64,000 bases of DNA from Proteus vulgaris (GCA_901472505.1 LR590468.1:1240001-1304000), one strand, 5' to 3'. Positions 19,280 to 29,723 are shown, counted from the first letter of the stretch. The notes: a model not told the origin generated them from the letters alone. Made by a program: numbers and translations.

Positions 19280-19319
19280 ATAAAAACACTGAGTCTATTT
19301 CACCTAACACTCAGTGTTT
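19280..19319 (-). terminator. Terminator of the choline microcompartment operon
   Basis: Inverted repeat AAACACTGAGT / ACTCAGTGTTT (19284-19319). On the minus strand it is followed by a T-rich tract, just downstream of the second SMR gene. Confidence 0.85.
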
Positions 19320-19343
19320 CTATTAAAAATAATTAATATGCAA

Positions 19344-19670
19344 CTACATAGTAGAGAATGTATTCATAATTATCCCACCAGAGATAATTAATGCCATAGA
19401 GAATATAGCTGGTAAATCTGGTTTTTGCTTATATAAAATCATTGCAACTAACGTCACACCGACAATACCAAATCCACACCACAGTGAATAAGCAACACCA
19501 ACAGGAATATATCCCATTGCGCGTGTTAAGGCAAAATAGCAAATACAGTAAGCCGCGATGACTAAAACTGAAGGCGCTAATTTACTAAAGCCATTTGTCT
19601 TTTTGATCATAGACGTGCCTGTGATTTCAGAACCGATAGACAGCGCCAGCCATAAGAATCCGGTAAACAT
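19344..19670 (-). CDS. SMR-family small multidrug transporter (second of pair)
   Basis: This 108-residue protein has four membrane helices and the SMR family's essential glutamate at residue 15, equivalent to EmrE Glu14. The signature AYxLWxGxG in helix 3 is present as VAYSLWCGFGIVG. SMR proteins exchange protons for quaternary ammonium or guanidinium cations. It is the last gene before the operon terminator and is paired with another SMR gene, so a heterodimer is plausible. SMR genes also occur in other choline-utilisation clusters, so a role in handling amine substrates or products is a reasonable inference. Confidence 0.92.
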   Translation of the reverse strand: MFTGFLWLALSIGSEITGTSMIKKTNGFSKLAPSVLVIAAYCICYFALTRAMGYIPVGVAYSLWCGFGIVGVTLVAMILYKQKPDLPAIFSMALIISGGIIMNTFSTM

Positions 19671-19737
19671 AATTGTTATCCTTATTTATTTTAATAAACA
19701 CTTATTTATAAAAGAATAGATTTATTAAGAAATAGAT

Positions 19738-20154
19738 TTATTTATTCACTGACGATGCAGCCTGTTTAATATTAGGAGTTTCGGTTGTTTCTTCTTCCTC
19801 TTCTTCAGAACCCATTTTCGAGAAGAGATTCATAATGACAATACCACTGGCAATAACGGCCATACCGATTATTGCCGCTGTATCAGGATGTTGACCATAA
19901 AACAACATACCTAAAGAAGAAACCACTAAAATACCTGTACCAGACCATGTTGCATAAGCCAAACCAACTGGAATATTTTTCACTGCACGGGATAATGAGT
20001 AATAACAAATAACATAAAGAATAACAATTAGGCCTAATAATAATGTTTTAGTTGTACCTTCACTATTATCAAACATTTTTAAGGTAGAGGTTGCTGAGGT
20101 TTCTGAAACAATAACCGCCAGCATCCAAAGCCATGATTTAGCTTTCGGTGACAT
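19738..20154 (-). CDS. SMR-family transporter with acidic C-terminal tail
   Basis: This SMR protein of 138 residues is longer than the usual 105-115. It has four helices, the key Glu at residue 18, and the helix-3 motif LAYATWSGTG. After the fourth helix it carries a tail of about 24 residues with six consecutive Glu. Such tails are unusual and might tether the transporter to another protein or a positively charged partner. It lies 67 bp upstream of the second SMR gene and 35 bp after the flavoprotein-like gene, so it belongs to the same operon. Confidence 0.9.
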   Translation of the reverse strand: MSPKAKSWLWMLAVIVSETSATSTLKMFDNSEGTTKTLLLGLIVILYVICYYSLSRAVKNIPVGLAYATWSGTGILVVSSLGMLFYGQHPDTAAIIGMAVIASGIVIMNLFSKMGSEEEEEETTETPNIKQAASSVNK

Positions 20155-20189
20155 AATAAGACTCCTGAGTTATCAGATATAATTTAAGA

Positions 20190-20894
20190 TTAATTTTTCA
20201 AACTTTTTAAATATTCAATAGCAGAATCCGTCAATTTATCTTGCGATAAATGATATTCTCCAGGCTTATTCATTACTTCGTTTAAAGTAATATAGCGATT
20301 ATTATTCTCTTGTTTAATTTCAGGTTTATATTCAGATTTAGCTTGATGCTTAACATCATGGTTTATTAAATTATCTTCAACATCATTTATAGAGTGAAAC
20401 ATAACACCCATTGATTTTAATCGACTAATATTTTCCTGAATAAGCAGGTTGTACTCTTTATTTTTATTTAAACCTAAAATCTCATTTAACTCACTTTCTG
20501 GTTGGCAAAAATAAGGTAATGCAATAACAGGAATATTTTGAGCCAGTGCAGAATGAATTAGCTTTCCTTCTTCACTTATAAATAATCCGTTAATAATTTC
20601 ACCCACCAGCTTTTTATCAAAATAAGGAACAAACAGTGCGTGGTAAGTCGATAACTGCTGGCAATCGAACTCGCTCGCATTATATATTTCCCCTAGATGA
20701 CGCCATTTCGACAAATCATGACTGACTTGTGCCGATGTTGTAACAAAAAGAGAAAATCGAATATGAGAAAAAGTGTTGATACGCTGACAGATTTCATCTT
20801 GGTATCCCGGTGCAGGTGTAAGTGCCAACAACACTGACTTTTTCATTCTTTTTTCTATTTCAGCCACTATCCTTTCAATTAACTGATTGTCCAT
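20190..20894 (-). CDS. Flavoprotein-like microcompartment-associated protein
   Basis: This 234-residue protein opens with an amphipathic helix (LIERIVAEIEKRMKK), then a Rossmann-like pattern beginning VLLALTPAPG that resembles the flavoprotein (Dfp-like) fold seen near other glycyl-radical microcompartments. The C-terminal 60 residues are polar, with a short terminal helix. It has no clear catalytic motif. Its place after pduL in the operon suggests an accessory role, perhaps redox or cofactor related. I do not recognise it securely. Confidence 0.55.
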   Translation of the reverse strand: MDNQLIERIVAEIEKRMKKSVLLALTPAPGYQDEICQRINTFSHIRFSLFVTTSAQVSHDLSKWRHLGEIYNASEFDCQQLSTYHALFVPYFDKKLVGEIINGLFISEEGKLIHSALAQNIPVIALPYFCQPESELNEILGLNKNKEYNLLIQENISRLKSMGVMFHSINDVEDNLINHDVKHQAKSEYKPEIKQENNNRYITLNEVMNKPGEYHLSQDKLTDSAIEYLKSLKN

Positions 20895-20911
20895 TACGTC
20901 ACCTCATTGTC

Positions 20912-21556
20912 TTAGCTGACAATAAATACGCTATCGTTGTTACGAAGCCCTGCAGCATTAGCTTCATCAGTATCTATATGAAATTCCAAAGCGAATTTTT
21001 CATTAACACGAACAACAACTTCATCAAAAATCAGGCTACGCTCACCCTCTGTTTTAACGTGTACTTTTTGCCCATTGGTGACATTTAACATTCTGGCGTC
21101 AATTTCACTCATATGAATATGGCGTTGAGCACAGATCACTTGCTCTTGTAATTCAACATGACCCGCAGGCCCCATTAATACAGCTTGACCTGAACCGACT
21201 AAATCACCTGATTCACGTACTGGTGCTTTTACACCTAATACAAAACAGTCTGCTTTTGAGATTTCTAATTGACTTTGTGGACGAACCGGCCCTAAAACTC
21301 GAACTTTACTGATTGAGCCTTTTGGTCCCACAACAATCACACACTCTTTTGCTGCAAACTGACCCGGTTGTTTAAGATCTTTAAACGGGGTGAGTTGATA
21401 ACCTTTGCCAAATAACGCTTCAACATCTTGTTGTGAAAGATGCACATGACGATTAGAAATACCAACAGGGATAGCCACTCCTTGCGTTTCTCCCAACATC
21501 ACTCCATGAACGGGCAAGCGAGAGAGAATTTTTCCCATGAGTTGTTGATTAATCAT
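20912..21556 (-). CDS. pduL: PduL-type phosphate acyltransferase
   Basis: This 214-residue PduL enzyme converts acetyl-CoA and phosphate to acetyl-phosphate and CoA, recycling CoA inside the compartment. The two beta-barrel halves show the zinc-ligand motifs NRHVHLS (residues 35-41) and CAQRHIHMS (about 141-149). An N-terminal helix (QQLMGKILSRL) precedes the core and resembles an encapsulation peptide. The start overlaps the stop of the BMC-H gene upstream. In choline clusters this gene is sometimes called cutH. Confidence 0.94.
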   Translation of the reverse strand: MINQQLMGKILSRLPVHGVMLGETQGVAIPVGISNRHVHLSQQDVEALFGKGYQLTPFKDLKQPGQFAAKECVIVVGPKGSISKVRVLGPVRPQSQLEISKADCFVLGVKAPVRESGDLVGSGQAVLMGPAGHVELQEQVICAQRHIHMSEIDARMLNVTNGQKVHVKTEGERSLIFDEVVVRVNEKFALEFHIDTDEANAAGLRNNDSVFIVS

Positions 21557-22059
21557 TATTTTTTACCTTTACGGCTTTCAGGTTTGATCTCTTTTTTACT
21601 GTTTTGTGCTTTATCTGTTACAGCTTTAGTTTCAGAAGCAATATTTTGAGCCTTCAAATCTGCAACGGCTTTTATGGCCTCTAGCTTCTCAACTTCGTTT
21701 TTAACAGGAGCTTCAACGATTGTTTCAACAACTTTTTCAATAGCCGCCTCTTGCACTTTTTCAGCAACAATAGGGGCTTTTTTCTTACCTTTAACTGTAA
21801 GCAGTTTAGTAATAACGCTTGGCTCTGGTCTTGCGATAACCAATGAACCAATCACCAGCTCTTTTTGACTCACCACATCAACGCCATGATCAATTGCTGT
21901 TCTTACTGCACTGATCTCTCCCTGAAAACAGATTGATACCAAACCAGATCCCACTTTTCGGTATCCGATAATTTCCACGTTTGCTGCTTTACAAGCTGCA
22001 TCTGCCGCTTGAATGGCTGCGGTTAACCCTCGTGTTTCAATCACACCTAAACTGTTCAT
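21556..22059 (-). CDS. cmcE: BMC-H shell protein with C-terminal extension (CmcE-like)
   Basis: Residues 1-90 are a standard BMC-H hexamer-forming domain (GVIETRGLTAAIQAAD, then GSLVIARP). The last 75 residues are a Lys/Ala/Glu-rich extension, low in complexity and probably disordered or helical. It differs clearly from the three BMC-H copies at the front of the operon. GRM2 clusters encode four BMC-H proteins and one BMC-P, and this appears to be the fourth. The tail may bind cargo or DNA; that is speculation. Confidence 0.9.
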   Translation of the reverse strand: MNSLGVIETRGLTAAIQAADAACKAANVEIIGYRKVGSGLVSICFQGEISAVRTAIDHGVDVVSQKELVIGSLVIARPEPSVITKLLTVKGKKKAPIVAEKVQEAAIEKVVETIVEAPVKNEVEKLEAIKAVADLKAQNIASETKAVTDKAQNSKKEIKPESRKGKK

Positions 22060-22072
22060 CTTTCTCTCCTAC

Positions 22073-23023
22073 TTAATGACGGACAAGACGGATATCGAAA
22101 TCAAATTTCTTAAAGAAGTTTTCTAAACTATCTAACTCTTCTGGCGTATAACTAGGATCGGTTTTTATTGGGTAGATCATTTCCAATTTTTCGTATTTAT
22201 TACGCCCAAATTGATGATAAGGAAGGATATCAATACGCTGAATATTGCCACGTTTTGATAGCTCCATGGCGTAATTAATGGCTCCTGTAATTGCATCATA
22301 AGAGTCGTTATAACCTCGTACTAAAGGCATACGAATTACCACATTGGCACCGAGATCCATTAAACGTTCTAAATTACGACGGACATTTTCATTACCAACG
22401 CCAAACAACGCTTTATGCTGAGCAGTATCAATGTGTTTGATATCAATCAGAAATTGATCAACGACTTCCGCTAATTTTTCATAATTCGTCACATTAGTGG
22501 TCGCTTGCGTTTCTACCGCGGTATTAATCATCATCTTTTTACATTCACGTAAAAGCGCAACCGCAAAATCCGTTTGTAAGCTCATTTCACCACCACCAAT
22601 GGTGACGCCACCGCCGGAAGATAGGTAAAAGTCATAATCTTGCATGATGATTTTCATTAGCTCAGAAACTGAAACATCTTTTCCCATAATATCAAGGGCA
22701 TCAGAGATACAGACGTCTTCACATTTACGACAACCAATACAATCAACAGCGCGATCAACACGGTGGACTTGCTTACCACTTTCATTGGTTGTCATGTAGT
22801 GCACACCTGCTGGACAAACATCAACGCATTTACCGCAATCTACACATTTGTCGTGAGAGTACATCACCTGAAATTCACTGCTGAGACCTTCTGGATTGGA
22901 ACACCAAGGGCAGCGGATATTACAGCCTTTTAAAAAAACGAGAGTACGAATACCATCTCCGTCATAAATAGAGTATTTCTGGATATTAAATATCCGCCCT
23001 CTTATTTCTGCCGCCGTCTCCAT
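22073..23023 (-). CDS. cutD: CutD choline TMA-lyase activating enzyme
   Basis: This is a 316-residue radical-SAM glycyl-radical activase. The cluster-binding motif has Cys34, Cys38 and Cys41 (GCNIRCPWC). Two further ferredoxin-type clusters are encoded by CVDCGKCVDVCP and CIGCRKCEDVC, at about residues 60-110. It cleaves S-adenosylmethionine to install the glycyl radical on CutC. It follows cutC after a 100-bp gap that contains a terminator-like hairpin. Confidence 0.97.
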   Translation of the reverse strand: METAAEIRGRIFNIQKYSIYDGDGIRTLVFLKGCNIRCPWCSNPEGLSSEFQVMYSHDKCVDCGKCVDVCPAGVHYMTTNESGKQVHRVDRAVDCIGCRKCEDVCISDALDIMGKDVSVSELMKIIMQDYDFYLSSGGGVTIGGGEMSLQTDFAVALLRECKKMMINTAVETQATTNVTNYEKLAEVVDQFLIDIKHIDTAQHKALFGVGNENVRRNLERLMDLGANVVIRMPLVRGYNDSYDAITGAINYAMELSKRGNIQRIDILPYHQFGRNKYEKLEMIYPIKTDPSYTPEELDSLENFFKKFDFDIRLVRH

Positions 23024-23087
23024 CTTTACGCCTCCAAATCTGCATCAAACATCCCTGTTCGATAAATTTAAATCTTGTCTCGTCGAT

Positions 23088-23113
23088 TAAAAGGGATAGC
23101 CTGAGCCATCCCT
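23088..23113 (-). terminator. Attenuator-like hairpin between cutC and cutD
   Basis: On the minus strand, AGGGATGGC pairs with GCTATCCCT (one G-T pair) around a TCAG loop, followed by TTTTAAT. This has the form of a weak intrinsic terminator and may lower cutD transcription relative to cutC. Confidence 0.7.
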
Positions 23114-23123
23114 ATGGCTGTAA

Positions 23124-26100
23124 TTAAAATTTTTCAATCACAGTACGACTGATAATTTCATCCTGAACTTCTTTACATAATTCAACGAAGTAAGCACTGT
23201 AGCCAGCAACACGGACAATTAAGTCACGGTATTTTTCAGGCTCTAATTGCGCTTTTTTCAGTACTTCATTATCGACATAGCTAAATTGCATCTGGCCGTT
23301 ACCCAAAATGGAAGCCGTTCTTAATAAGGTAATTAAACCTTGGCGACCTTCATTGGTATCTAACAATCCTTTCAGGAATTTGAAGTTATGAACCATACCG
23401 ATGTTCATAGTTTCCACATTCATCTTACTGATTGATTTAATGATTGCTGTTGGGCCATGTTTATCCGCACCTTGTGTTGGGCTGATACCATCTGATAATG
23501 GTTTCCATGCCAAGCGACCATTTGGAGTAGCAGCGGTTAACTCACCAATAGGTGTATTGTTAGAGATAGAGAGCGTACCGTGGCTAAATGTGGAATAGAG
23601 CATTTTGTATTTACGACATTCACGCTCTGTCCATTCCGTAATATCTAACGCATATTGGTCAACAACATCGTCATCATTGCCAAATTTCGGTGCATTTAAG
23701 CAGTCACGTAATAACTCGTCGTGGCCTTCAAAATTCGCTAATAACGCATCACGAATTTGCTCTAAGGTGTATTTTTTATCTTCATAAACTAATTTGCGAA
23801 TAGCCGCCATTGAGTCAACATAAGTCGCTAAGCCAGAGAAAATCAGGCCTGGACCATGGTTAACCATTGCACCACCTGCGGTCACGTCTTTACCTTGTTC
23901 CATACAACCTTCAACAAGCAGAGACATTAATGGTTTTGGTGCAATATCACGGTGAACACGTTGACTTATTACGGTACCAATCGCAGATAAACGTATGATA
24001 TGAGCAACTTGCTCTTTCACTGCTCTATCAAAATCATCATAAGTCCGCAGATCACGTAAATCGCCAGTATCTAGACCTTGATAGCTATCAAACAGCACCA
24101 TACGACCACGGTTTAAAACAAATTCAATCGCAATAGGCCATTGGGTGTAACCCGTTGATGTCCACTGATAAATACGGCCTGATTTTTGTGGTTCAACACA
24201 CCCCATCAAGCAGTAGTCACGCGCATCTTCAAAATCGAAGCCTTTACGCAACATCATCTTGATATGAGAATCATCGAAGTGACATGCAGGGAAGCCCATA
24301 CCTGCTTTAACCACATCTACAATTTTTTCCATGTATTGCTGTGGTGATTGGTTATGAATACGACATGCTAATGATGGTTGATACACTTTTACAAAACGTA
24401 CAGCATCCATAATTAGGTACGTTAAATCATTACACGCATCGCCACCTGTACGTTTTTGTCCACCAATGGTTAAGTTGATAAATGGCTGATAACCAGCAAA
24501 ATATTTCGCTCCTAACTCACTCGACATCCACATTAATTCAGCACATTTGATGATAAAGGCTTGCATCATTTCCAGTGCTTGTTCACGCGTTAAACGGCCT
24601 GATTTGATATCGTTTTCATACATTGGGAAGCAGTATTGGTCTAAACGACCTAAAGAAAGACCTGTTTGGTTTTCTTCTACTTCAAACAGTGACTCAACCG
24701 TCCAGATACTTTGCAGTGCTTCTTGCAGTGTTTTTGGTGGATTAGCAGGTACGTTTTCGTTGACTTCAGCAATCGTCAATAACTCTTCACGACGTTGAGG
24801 GTTGCTCTCTTTTGATGCTAATTCACGTGCATGTTCTGCAATGCGATGGGCGTAAGCAATCACACCTTCACAGCTTTCAATAGACGCTTTATAGAAGTAG
24901 ATACGGTCAATATCAGCCGGATTTTCCATGCTTAATTCAGCCAGTTTTGCTTGCGCATCGGCTTTAATACCGTTCATACCTTTGGTGAAAAGTAGTACGT
25001 CATAACCAGGGCAAGTATCGCCACCACCATTGATTTGGTGATAAGAAAGATCACTCACAAAGGTTTCACCACTAAATTCCCACACACCCGCTTCACGGTA
25101 TTGTGCTTCACAGATCTCATCCAGAGAACGCCCTTCCCAGAATGGAACAATCTCTTCGCGAATGACTTTTTTGTCTTCTTCTGAAATTTGGAATGGATCT
25201 TGTGGACGTGTGCTCATAGTATCGAGTTCATCACGAACCCAACGCCATGCAATATCAGGAGAGAAAGCGCCAGCACGCGGTTTACCACAAGGATGACCAA
25301 CAATCAGCTCTTCATCTTGAATTAAAATAGGTGCAGTTTCACAAGCGCGACGGAATGCTTTTGCTCGTAGTAAAATTGGCGGTAAACCTGGGTTATTACG
25401 AACAATCTCAGTAAATGCTAACGCTCTGTAGATAGAAACGCTTGGACGAGCTTCTAAATAACGGTTACGTAAACGTTGTAAGCGAGGCGTTAAACCTTCC
25501 ATCACTTTGAATTCGCTCGCGTCTGCCGTTGGTGCAACAACACTCGCTAAAGGTGCAGCATATTGTGGCTGTGAATTCATACGGCCGTTGTATAAACGCA
25601 CTTGCAGTGAACTGTGTAAAGTTGACAAGTTAGCGCGAGCTGATAGCAACATTTCTGATAATTCGTTAATGCTGATACGTGGATCGTTGATATCAACACC
25701 TTGCGTCATGGCATCAAACATTGGATAACCATCAACTTCTTTGGTCGCACGTACTTCTGAAAGCTCAGCTAATTTCAGCCACACACTTTCAACAATTTCA
25801 TACGCTTGTGCTTGTGTTAAACGACCTTGGTCGAGATCACGTTGATAAAATGGATAAAGTGCTTTATCAAATCCCATTGGATTAATGGCATAGCTACCAT
25901 TTTCCAGATGTAAGACTAATTGCAATAAATAGAATACTTGAACCGCTTCTTTAAAGGTTTCTGCTGGTTTTGCAGGTACTTTACGTAATACCGCTGCACT
26001 ATCTAATAATTCTGCTTTACGGTATGGGTTACCTTCCATTGCAGCTAAATTCTCTGCTTTTGCAGACAGAATTTGTGCAAAATACAGTGCTGCATCACAT

Positions 26101-26552
26101 GCATAAATAGCTGATTTACAGTAATTAGCTTCATCAATACTGCTACGATTTACGGCACTACCAATGCTTCTAATTCTGTCTTCAAGCTGCGCTTTGATGG
26201 CTAAGAAACCTTGGTTTACCACCAGCATATAATCAGGTGATGCAACGCTATTATTAATACTTAAGAAACGGTAGATAGAGTCGCTACGCACTTCATCTTC
26301 AGTGTGAAAAATCGCACCGCGTGGTGTTGATGACTGACTGCCGATAATCAATTCATCTTGTGCAATGTAGCTTGGAAAATGACGAATAAATTCATAAAAA
26401 CGTTGCGCAGGTTTAATTGCTTGGGGCACTCCTGCAATGCTGTTGTCTAATGAATCAAAAATGGTTGCACGCTCTGTGCTGATGGAACTATTACGTGAAA
26501 CTAAACGTTCTGCCAGCATTTTTACGCGTGGCGTCAAAGAATATTTGGCCAT
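23124..26552 (-). CDS. cutC: CutC choline trimethylamine-lyase, long form
   Basis: This glycyl-radical enzyme cleaves choline to trimethylamine and acetaldehyde. The last 846 residues match the classical CutC length. They show Tyr504/Asp512 (in [11 protein letters not shown]), the catalytic Cys785-Val-Glu787 (MGCVEPQ), and the radical Gly1117 (VAGYSAYF). The numbers follow from an offset of 296 relative to the Desulfovibrio enzyme. The first 296 or so residues are an extra domain that repeats the N-terminal part of the glycyl-radical fold. This long form is typical of GRM2 compartments, where the extra domain is thought to direct packaging. Confidence 0.97.
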   Translation of the reverse strand: MAKYSLTPRVKMLAERLVSRNSSISTERATIFDSLDNSIAGVPQAIKPAQRFYEFIRHFPSYIAQDELIIGSQSSTPRGAIFHTEDEVRSDSIYRFLSINNSVASPDYMLVVNQGFLAIKAQLEDRIRSIGSAVNRSSIDEANYCKSAIYACDAALYFAQILSAKAENLAAMEGNPYRKAELLDSAAVLRKVPAKPAETFKEAVQVFYLLQLVLHLENGSYAINPMGFDKALYPFYQRDLDQGRLTQAQAYEIVESVWLKLAELSEVRATKEVDGYPMFDAMTQGVDINDPRISINELSEMLLSARANLSTLHSSLQVRLYNGRMNSQPQYAAPLASVVAPTADASEFKVMEGLTPRLQRLRNRYLEARPSVSIYRALAFTEIVRNNPGLPPILLRAKAFRRACETAPILIQDEELIVGHPCGKPRAGAFSPDIAWRWVRDELDTMSTRPQDPFQISEEDKKVIREEIVPFWEGRSLDEICEAQYREAGVWEFSGETFVSDLSYHQINGGGDTCPGYDVLLFTKGMNGIKADAQAKLAELSMENPADIDRIYFYKASIESCEGVIAYAHRIAEHARELASKESNPQRREELLTIAEVNENVPANPPKTLQEALQSIWTVESLFEVEENQTGLSLGRLDQYCFPMYENDIKSGRLTREQALEMMQAFIIKCAELMWMSSELGAKYFAGYQPFINLTIGGQKRTGGDACNDLTYLIMDAVRFVKVYQPSLACRIHNQSPQQYMEKIVDVVKAGMGFPACHFDDSHIKMMLRKGFDFEDARDYCLMGCVEPQKSGRIYQWTSTGYTQWPIAIEFVLNRGRMVLFDSYQGLDTGDLRDLRTYDDFDRAVKEQVAHIIRLSAIGTVISQRVHRDIAPKPLMSLLVEGCMEQGKDVTAGGAMVNHGPGLIFSGLATYVDSMAAIRKLVYEDKKYTLEQIRDALLANFEGHDELLRDCLNAPKFGNDDDVVDQYALDITEWTERECRKYKMLYSTFSHGTLSISNNTPIGELTAATPNGRLAWKPLSDGISPTQGADKHGPTAIIKSISKMNVETMNIGMVHNFKFLKGLLDTNEGRQGLITLLRTASILGNGQMQFSYVDNEVLKKAQLEPEKYRDLIVRVAGYSAYFVELCKEVQDEIISRTVIEKF

Positions 26553-26608
26553 GAGAGGCTCTCCTGATGTTCTTTACTTGACCTAATCGGTATTCATTCG
26601 GTTGAGCA

Positions 26609-27757
26609 TTAACTGTGTGATACACCGGCAAATGCCTGACGATACAATGTTTCTAATTGGTGTGTGTTTACGTCACGCGGATTTGTCGGCGTACAGCTAT
26701 CTCGTAAAGCCTGTCCGACCATTTCCGTTAAACGGGCATAAAAGTCCGCTTCACTGACACCGGTATCGCGAATACTCTTCGGCATACCCATTTCATCTTT
26801 CAATACATTAATGGCGACGATTAAACTGGTTACCCCTTCTCTTACTGTGTTAGCCGGAAGTCCTAAGCTTTGAGCAAGATAGGCGTAACGTTTTGCTGCT
26901 TCACTATTACAATCACCATGAAGATTGGCGTTAAAGGCGACGACATGTGTCATCAATAACGCATTTGCACGACCGTGAGGAACGTGGAATACACCACCTA
27001 ATGCGTGGGCAAGACTGTGAGTAATACCCAACGAAGCGTTAGTAAATGCCATGCCTGCAATACAAGATGCGTTATGCATTTTTTCGCGAGCAAATAAGTT
27101 GTCGCCTTGATGATGACAATCAATAAGATGGCTAAACACTAACTTGACGGCTTTCTCTGCCATTGCATCAGAAAAATCAGAAGCAGCTTTAGAAACATAC
27201 GCTTCGAGTGCATGGCAAAGCACATCCATTCCCGTATCTGCAGTGATCGCAGGTGGTACAGATTTCACCAACTCAGGATCGAGAATGGCGACATCAGGCA
27301 ACATAAACTCATCAACCAAGACCAGTTTTTCACTGCGTGATTTGATCACTGAAAAAGAGGTCACTTCAGAGCCCGTACCACTAGTGGTTGGGATCGCAAT
27401 AAATTGTGGTTTTGTTCTGTTGCTCTCTTTACGGGTATGCCAGAGGGAGTACATAACGGCTTTCGCGGCATCAATCACAGACCCACCACCGAGTGCGATA
27501 ACCAAATCTGGATAATGCGCATCCATGATCTTCATACCACTCACGATGGCTGAAATATCGGGATCTGACGCAACATCATCGTAAACTTGGAACTCAATAC
27601 CTCGTTGCATTAACTTGTCAGTGACTTTATTTGCAAAGCCAAACTTCACCATTGCTTTATCTGTCACCACAAATGCGCGGCGGGCAGTTAACCCAGAAAG
27701 AAAATCCAGTGCATTGGTGCCAAACTGAATTTTGGGTTTTATCAGAAACTCACTCAT
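26609..27757 (-). CDS. cutO: Iron-type alcohol dehydrogenase (CutO/EutG-like)
   Basis: This 382-residue group III alcohol dehydrogenase reduces acetaldehyde to ethanol and regenerates NAD+ in the compartment. It has the NAD-binding GGGS motif in IALGGGSVIDAAKAV and metal-ligand histidines in the HSLAHALGG and HGRANA regions. I start at ATG 27757, with GGAG upstream. The frame is open 48 bp further but overlaps the BMC-P gene. It lies between the vertex-protein gene and cutC. Confidence 0.93.
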   Translation of the reverse strand: MSEFLIKPKIQFGTNALDFLSGLTARRAFVVTDKAMVKFGFANKVTDKLMQRGIEFQVYDDVASDPDISAIVSGMKIMDAHYPDLVIALGGGSVIDAAKAVMYSLWHTRKESNRTKPQFIAIPTTSGTGSEVTSFSVIKSRSEKLVLVDEFMLPDVAILDPELVKSVPPAITADTGMDVLCHALEAYVSKAASDFSDAMAEKAVKLVFSHLIDCHHQGDNLFAREKMHNASCIAGMAFTNASLGITHSLAHALGGVFHVPHGRANALLMTHVVAFNANLHGDCNSEAAKRYAYLAQSLGLPANTVREGVTSLIVAINVLKDEMGMPKSIRDTGVSEADFYARLTEMVGQALRDSCTPTNPRDVNTHQLETLYRQAFAGVSHS

Positions 27758-27764
27758 GTCGTTA

Positions 27765-28028
27765 TTACTCCTTACTGTCCCGATAAACCTTCTCAACAAT
27801 GGCAACCACTGACATCGCTTTGTAACGTTCTTTGTTCAGTGCGAAGTATTCTTCAGCCAACACAACATCGTTGATACCTGCACCTACACTATCCACTGCA
27901 ACATACGTTTTGTTCTTCAGTGGCTTAAGCTCATCATCTAAGGTCGCTATCATTAATAAATTGCTCCCTTTAAGTTCTGGGCTTTTTTGTGTCGCTACTA
28001 CGTGTCCGATTACCTTTGCGAGGATCAT
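27765..28028 (-). CDS. cmcD: BMC-P pentameric vertex protein (EutN/CcmL family)
   Basis: The 87-residue product begins MILAKVIGHVVATQK, a classic EutN/CcmL opening, and continues with the conserved VAVDSVGAGINDVVL segment at about residues 43-58. Pentamers of this family cap the corners of microcompartment shells. It is the only BMC-P gene in the cluster, and no BMC-T gene is present, consistent with a GRM2 shell. Confidence 0.96.
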   Translation of the reverse strand: MILAKVIGHVVATQKSPELKGSNLLMIATLDDELKPLKNKTYVAVDSVGAGINDVVLAEEYFALNKERYKAMSVVAIVEKVYRDSKE

Positions 28029-28054
28029 GGTTTATATCGCCTTATATCAATGAG

Positions 28055-29723
28055 TTACTTACTCAGACGTCCGAGAACTTCCTTGATAATGCGTTCCACG
28101 TTTTCTTCGGTAATATCACCTTGTTCAATCACTTGTTGCGCGCAAGCACTGACCGTCGTTACATAAGGAGATGCACCAAAGCGATCATCACCTTGAGTTT
28201 GACGTTGTGCAGTGGCACATTCAGCATGAACAGGAGTTAAAGAAGGTGAACGAAAACGATCATCATCAAGAATGCTGGTCTGGTGATTTGCACTGGAAAC
28301 AGAGCAAGCAGAAACAGCAGGTTGAGTAGCTTCTTGTGCTAAAGGGCAAGGTTGTTTCAACTCTTCGACGGTACGCACGCCATAACCTACTTTACGAATA
28401 TTCAGTAAGTTCATTGGGCCGACGTTGTCAGAGCTAGAACCGCCACCTACAGCCCCACAGCCTAAAAGTTAACGCTGGAGTAATATTCGTGGTTGCACCG
28501 ATGCCACCTAATGCCGCTGGGGTATTAATCAGAATACGGTTAACCGGTTTTTCTAGAGAGAACTGACGAATAACATCTTCATTTTGGGTATGAATCACTA
28601 AGGTGTGACCTAAGCCTTCATTAGTCAGTAATTGCACTACGCGATCGCACGCCGATTTCCAATCTTCTTCGATATACATTCCTAAGATTGGGCATAATTT
28701 TTCGCGTGAATACGGATTTTTGGGTGAAACGGTATCTTGTAGTGCGATTAATACGCGCGTATTTGCGGGTACACTAAAACCAGCACGCAGACTTAAATAA
28801 ATCGCATCTTTACCTACAACAGCAGGATTAATTGTGCCGTTAGCACGCAGTAACATGGAAGCCACTTTTGTTGCTTCTTCGTCATTCATAAAGTAAGCAC
28901 CTTGTGCTAATAGCTCGCGGTGAACTTCGTTATAAATGCAACGTTCAACGATAATGGATTGCTCTGATGCACAGATAACCCCATTGTCGAATGTTTTACT
29001 GGTGATGATATCGCTAACTGCTTTTTTGATATCTGCACTTCGTTCGATAAAGGCAGGGCCATTACCTGGGCCACCACTGATTGTCGGTGTGCCTGATGCA
29101 TAAGCTGCACGTACCATACCTTCGCCACCAGTCGCTAAAATTAATGACACATCTTTGCTGTGCATTAATTCTTTTGTCGCTTCCAGTGTGAGTAATGTCA
29201 CACCATCAACAATACCTGCTGGTGCACCGGCTTCTAGCGCCGCTTTTTTAACAATTTCTAACGCACGGAAACTGCACTGCTTGGCATTTGGATGCGGAGA
29301 GAAAATAATCGCATTACCCGCTTTCAGTGCAATTAGGGTTTTATAGATAATGGTTGATGTTGGGTTAGTTGAAGGAACTAACGCCGTGATAACACCTAAA
29401 GGCACGCCGACATCCATGACTTTTTTCACTTTATCGTCATTGATAATGCCAACGGTCTTCATGTCTTTCATATGTTCATACACACGCAATGACGCGAAGG
29501 TATTTTTCAGAACTTTGTCTTCCCACTTACCAAAGCCTGTTTCTTCGTTCGCCATTTTTGCCAGCTCTTCTGCGTGACGAGCCGCTTCAAATGCAATGTG
29601 TTTTACAATACTGTCGATTTTTTCCTGCGAAAATTTAGCGTAAACAAGCTGTGCATTTTTCGCGTTACGAACTAGCTCACGAGCCAGTTGTCTGGATTGC
29701 AAATCTTTATCTAATGCAACCAT
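28055..29723 (-). pseudogene. cutF: CoA-acylating acetaldehyde dehydrogenase CutF, split by a frameshift
   Basis: Residues 1-430 are an aldehyde dehydrogenase of the EutE/PduP type that turns acetaldehyde into acetyl-CoA. The catalytic Cys is in FDNGVICASEQS. Near the end the frame breaks: a run of four A's at 28464-28467 (plus strand) has one base too many. Removing one base restores the family ending LGCGAVGGGSS and joins the 119-residue downstream frame. The rebuilt protein would be about 555 residues. Its C-terminal amphipathic helix (ENVERIIKEVLGRL) looks like an encapsulation peptide. I start at ATG 29723, which has GGGGGAAG just upstream. Confidence 0.92.

Noticed and set aside
23401-25728. 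Several 60-83 residue open frames on the plus strand over cutC
   Set aside because: They are antisense to strongly conserved coding sequence and have no ribosome sites or family features.
28055-28414. An independent 119-residue gene downstream of cutF
   Set aside because: It continues the conserved CutF C-terminus after removal of one base; its ATG is internal and lacks a ribosome-binding site.
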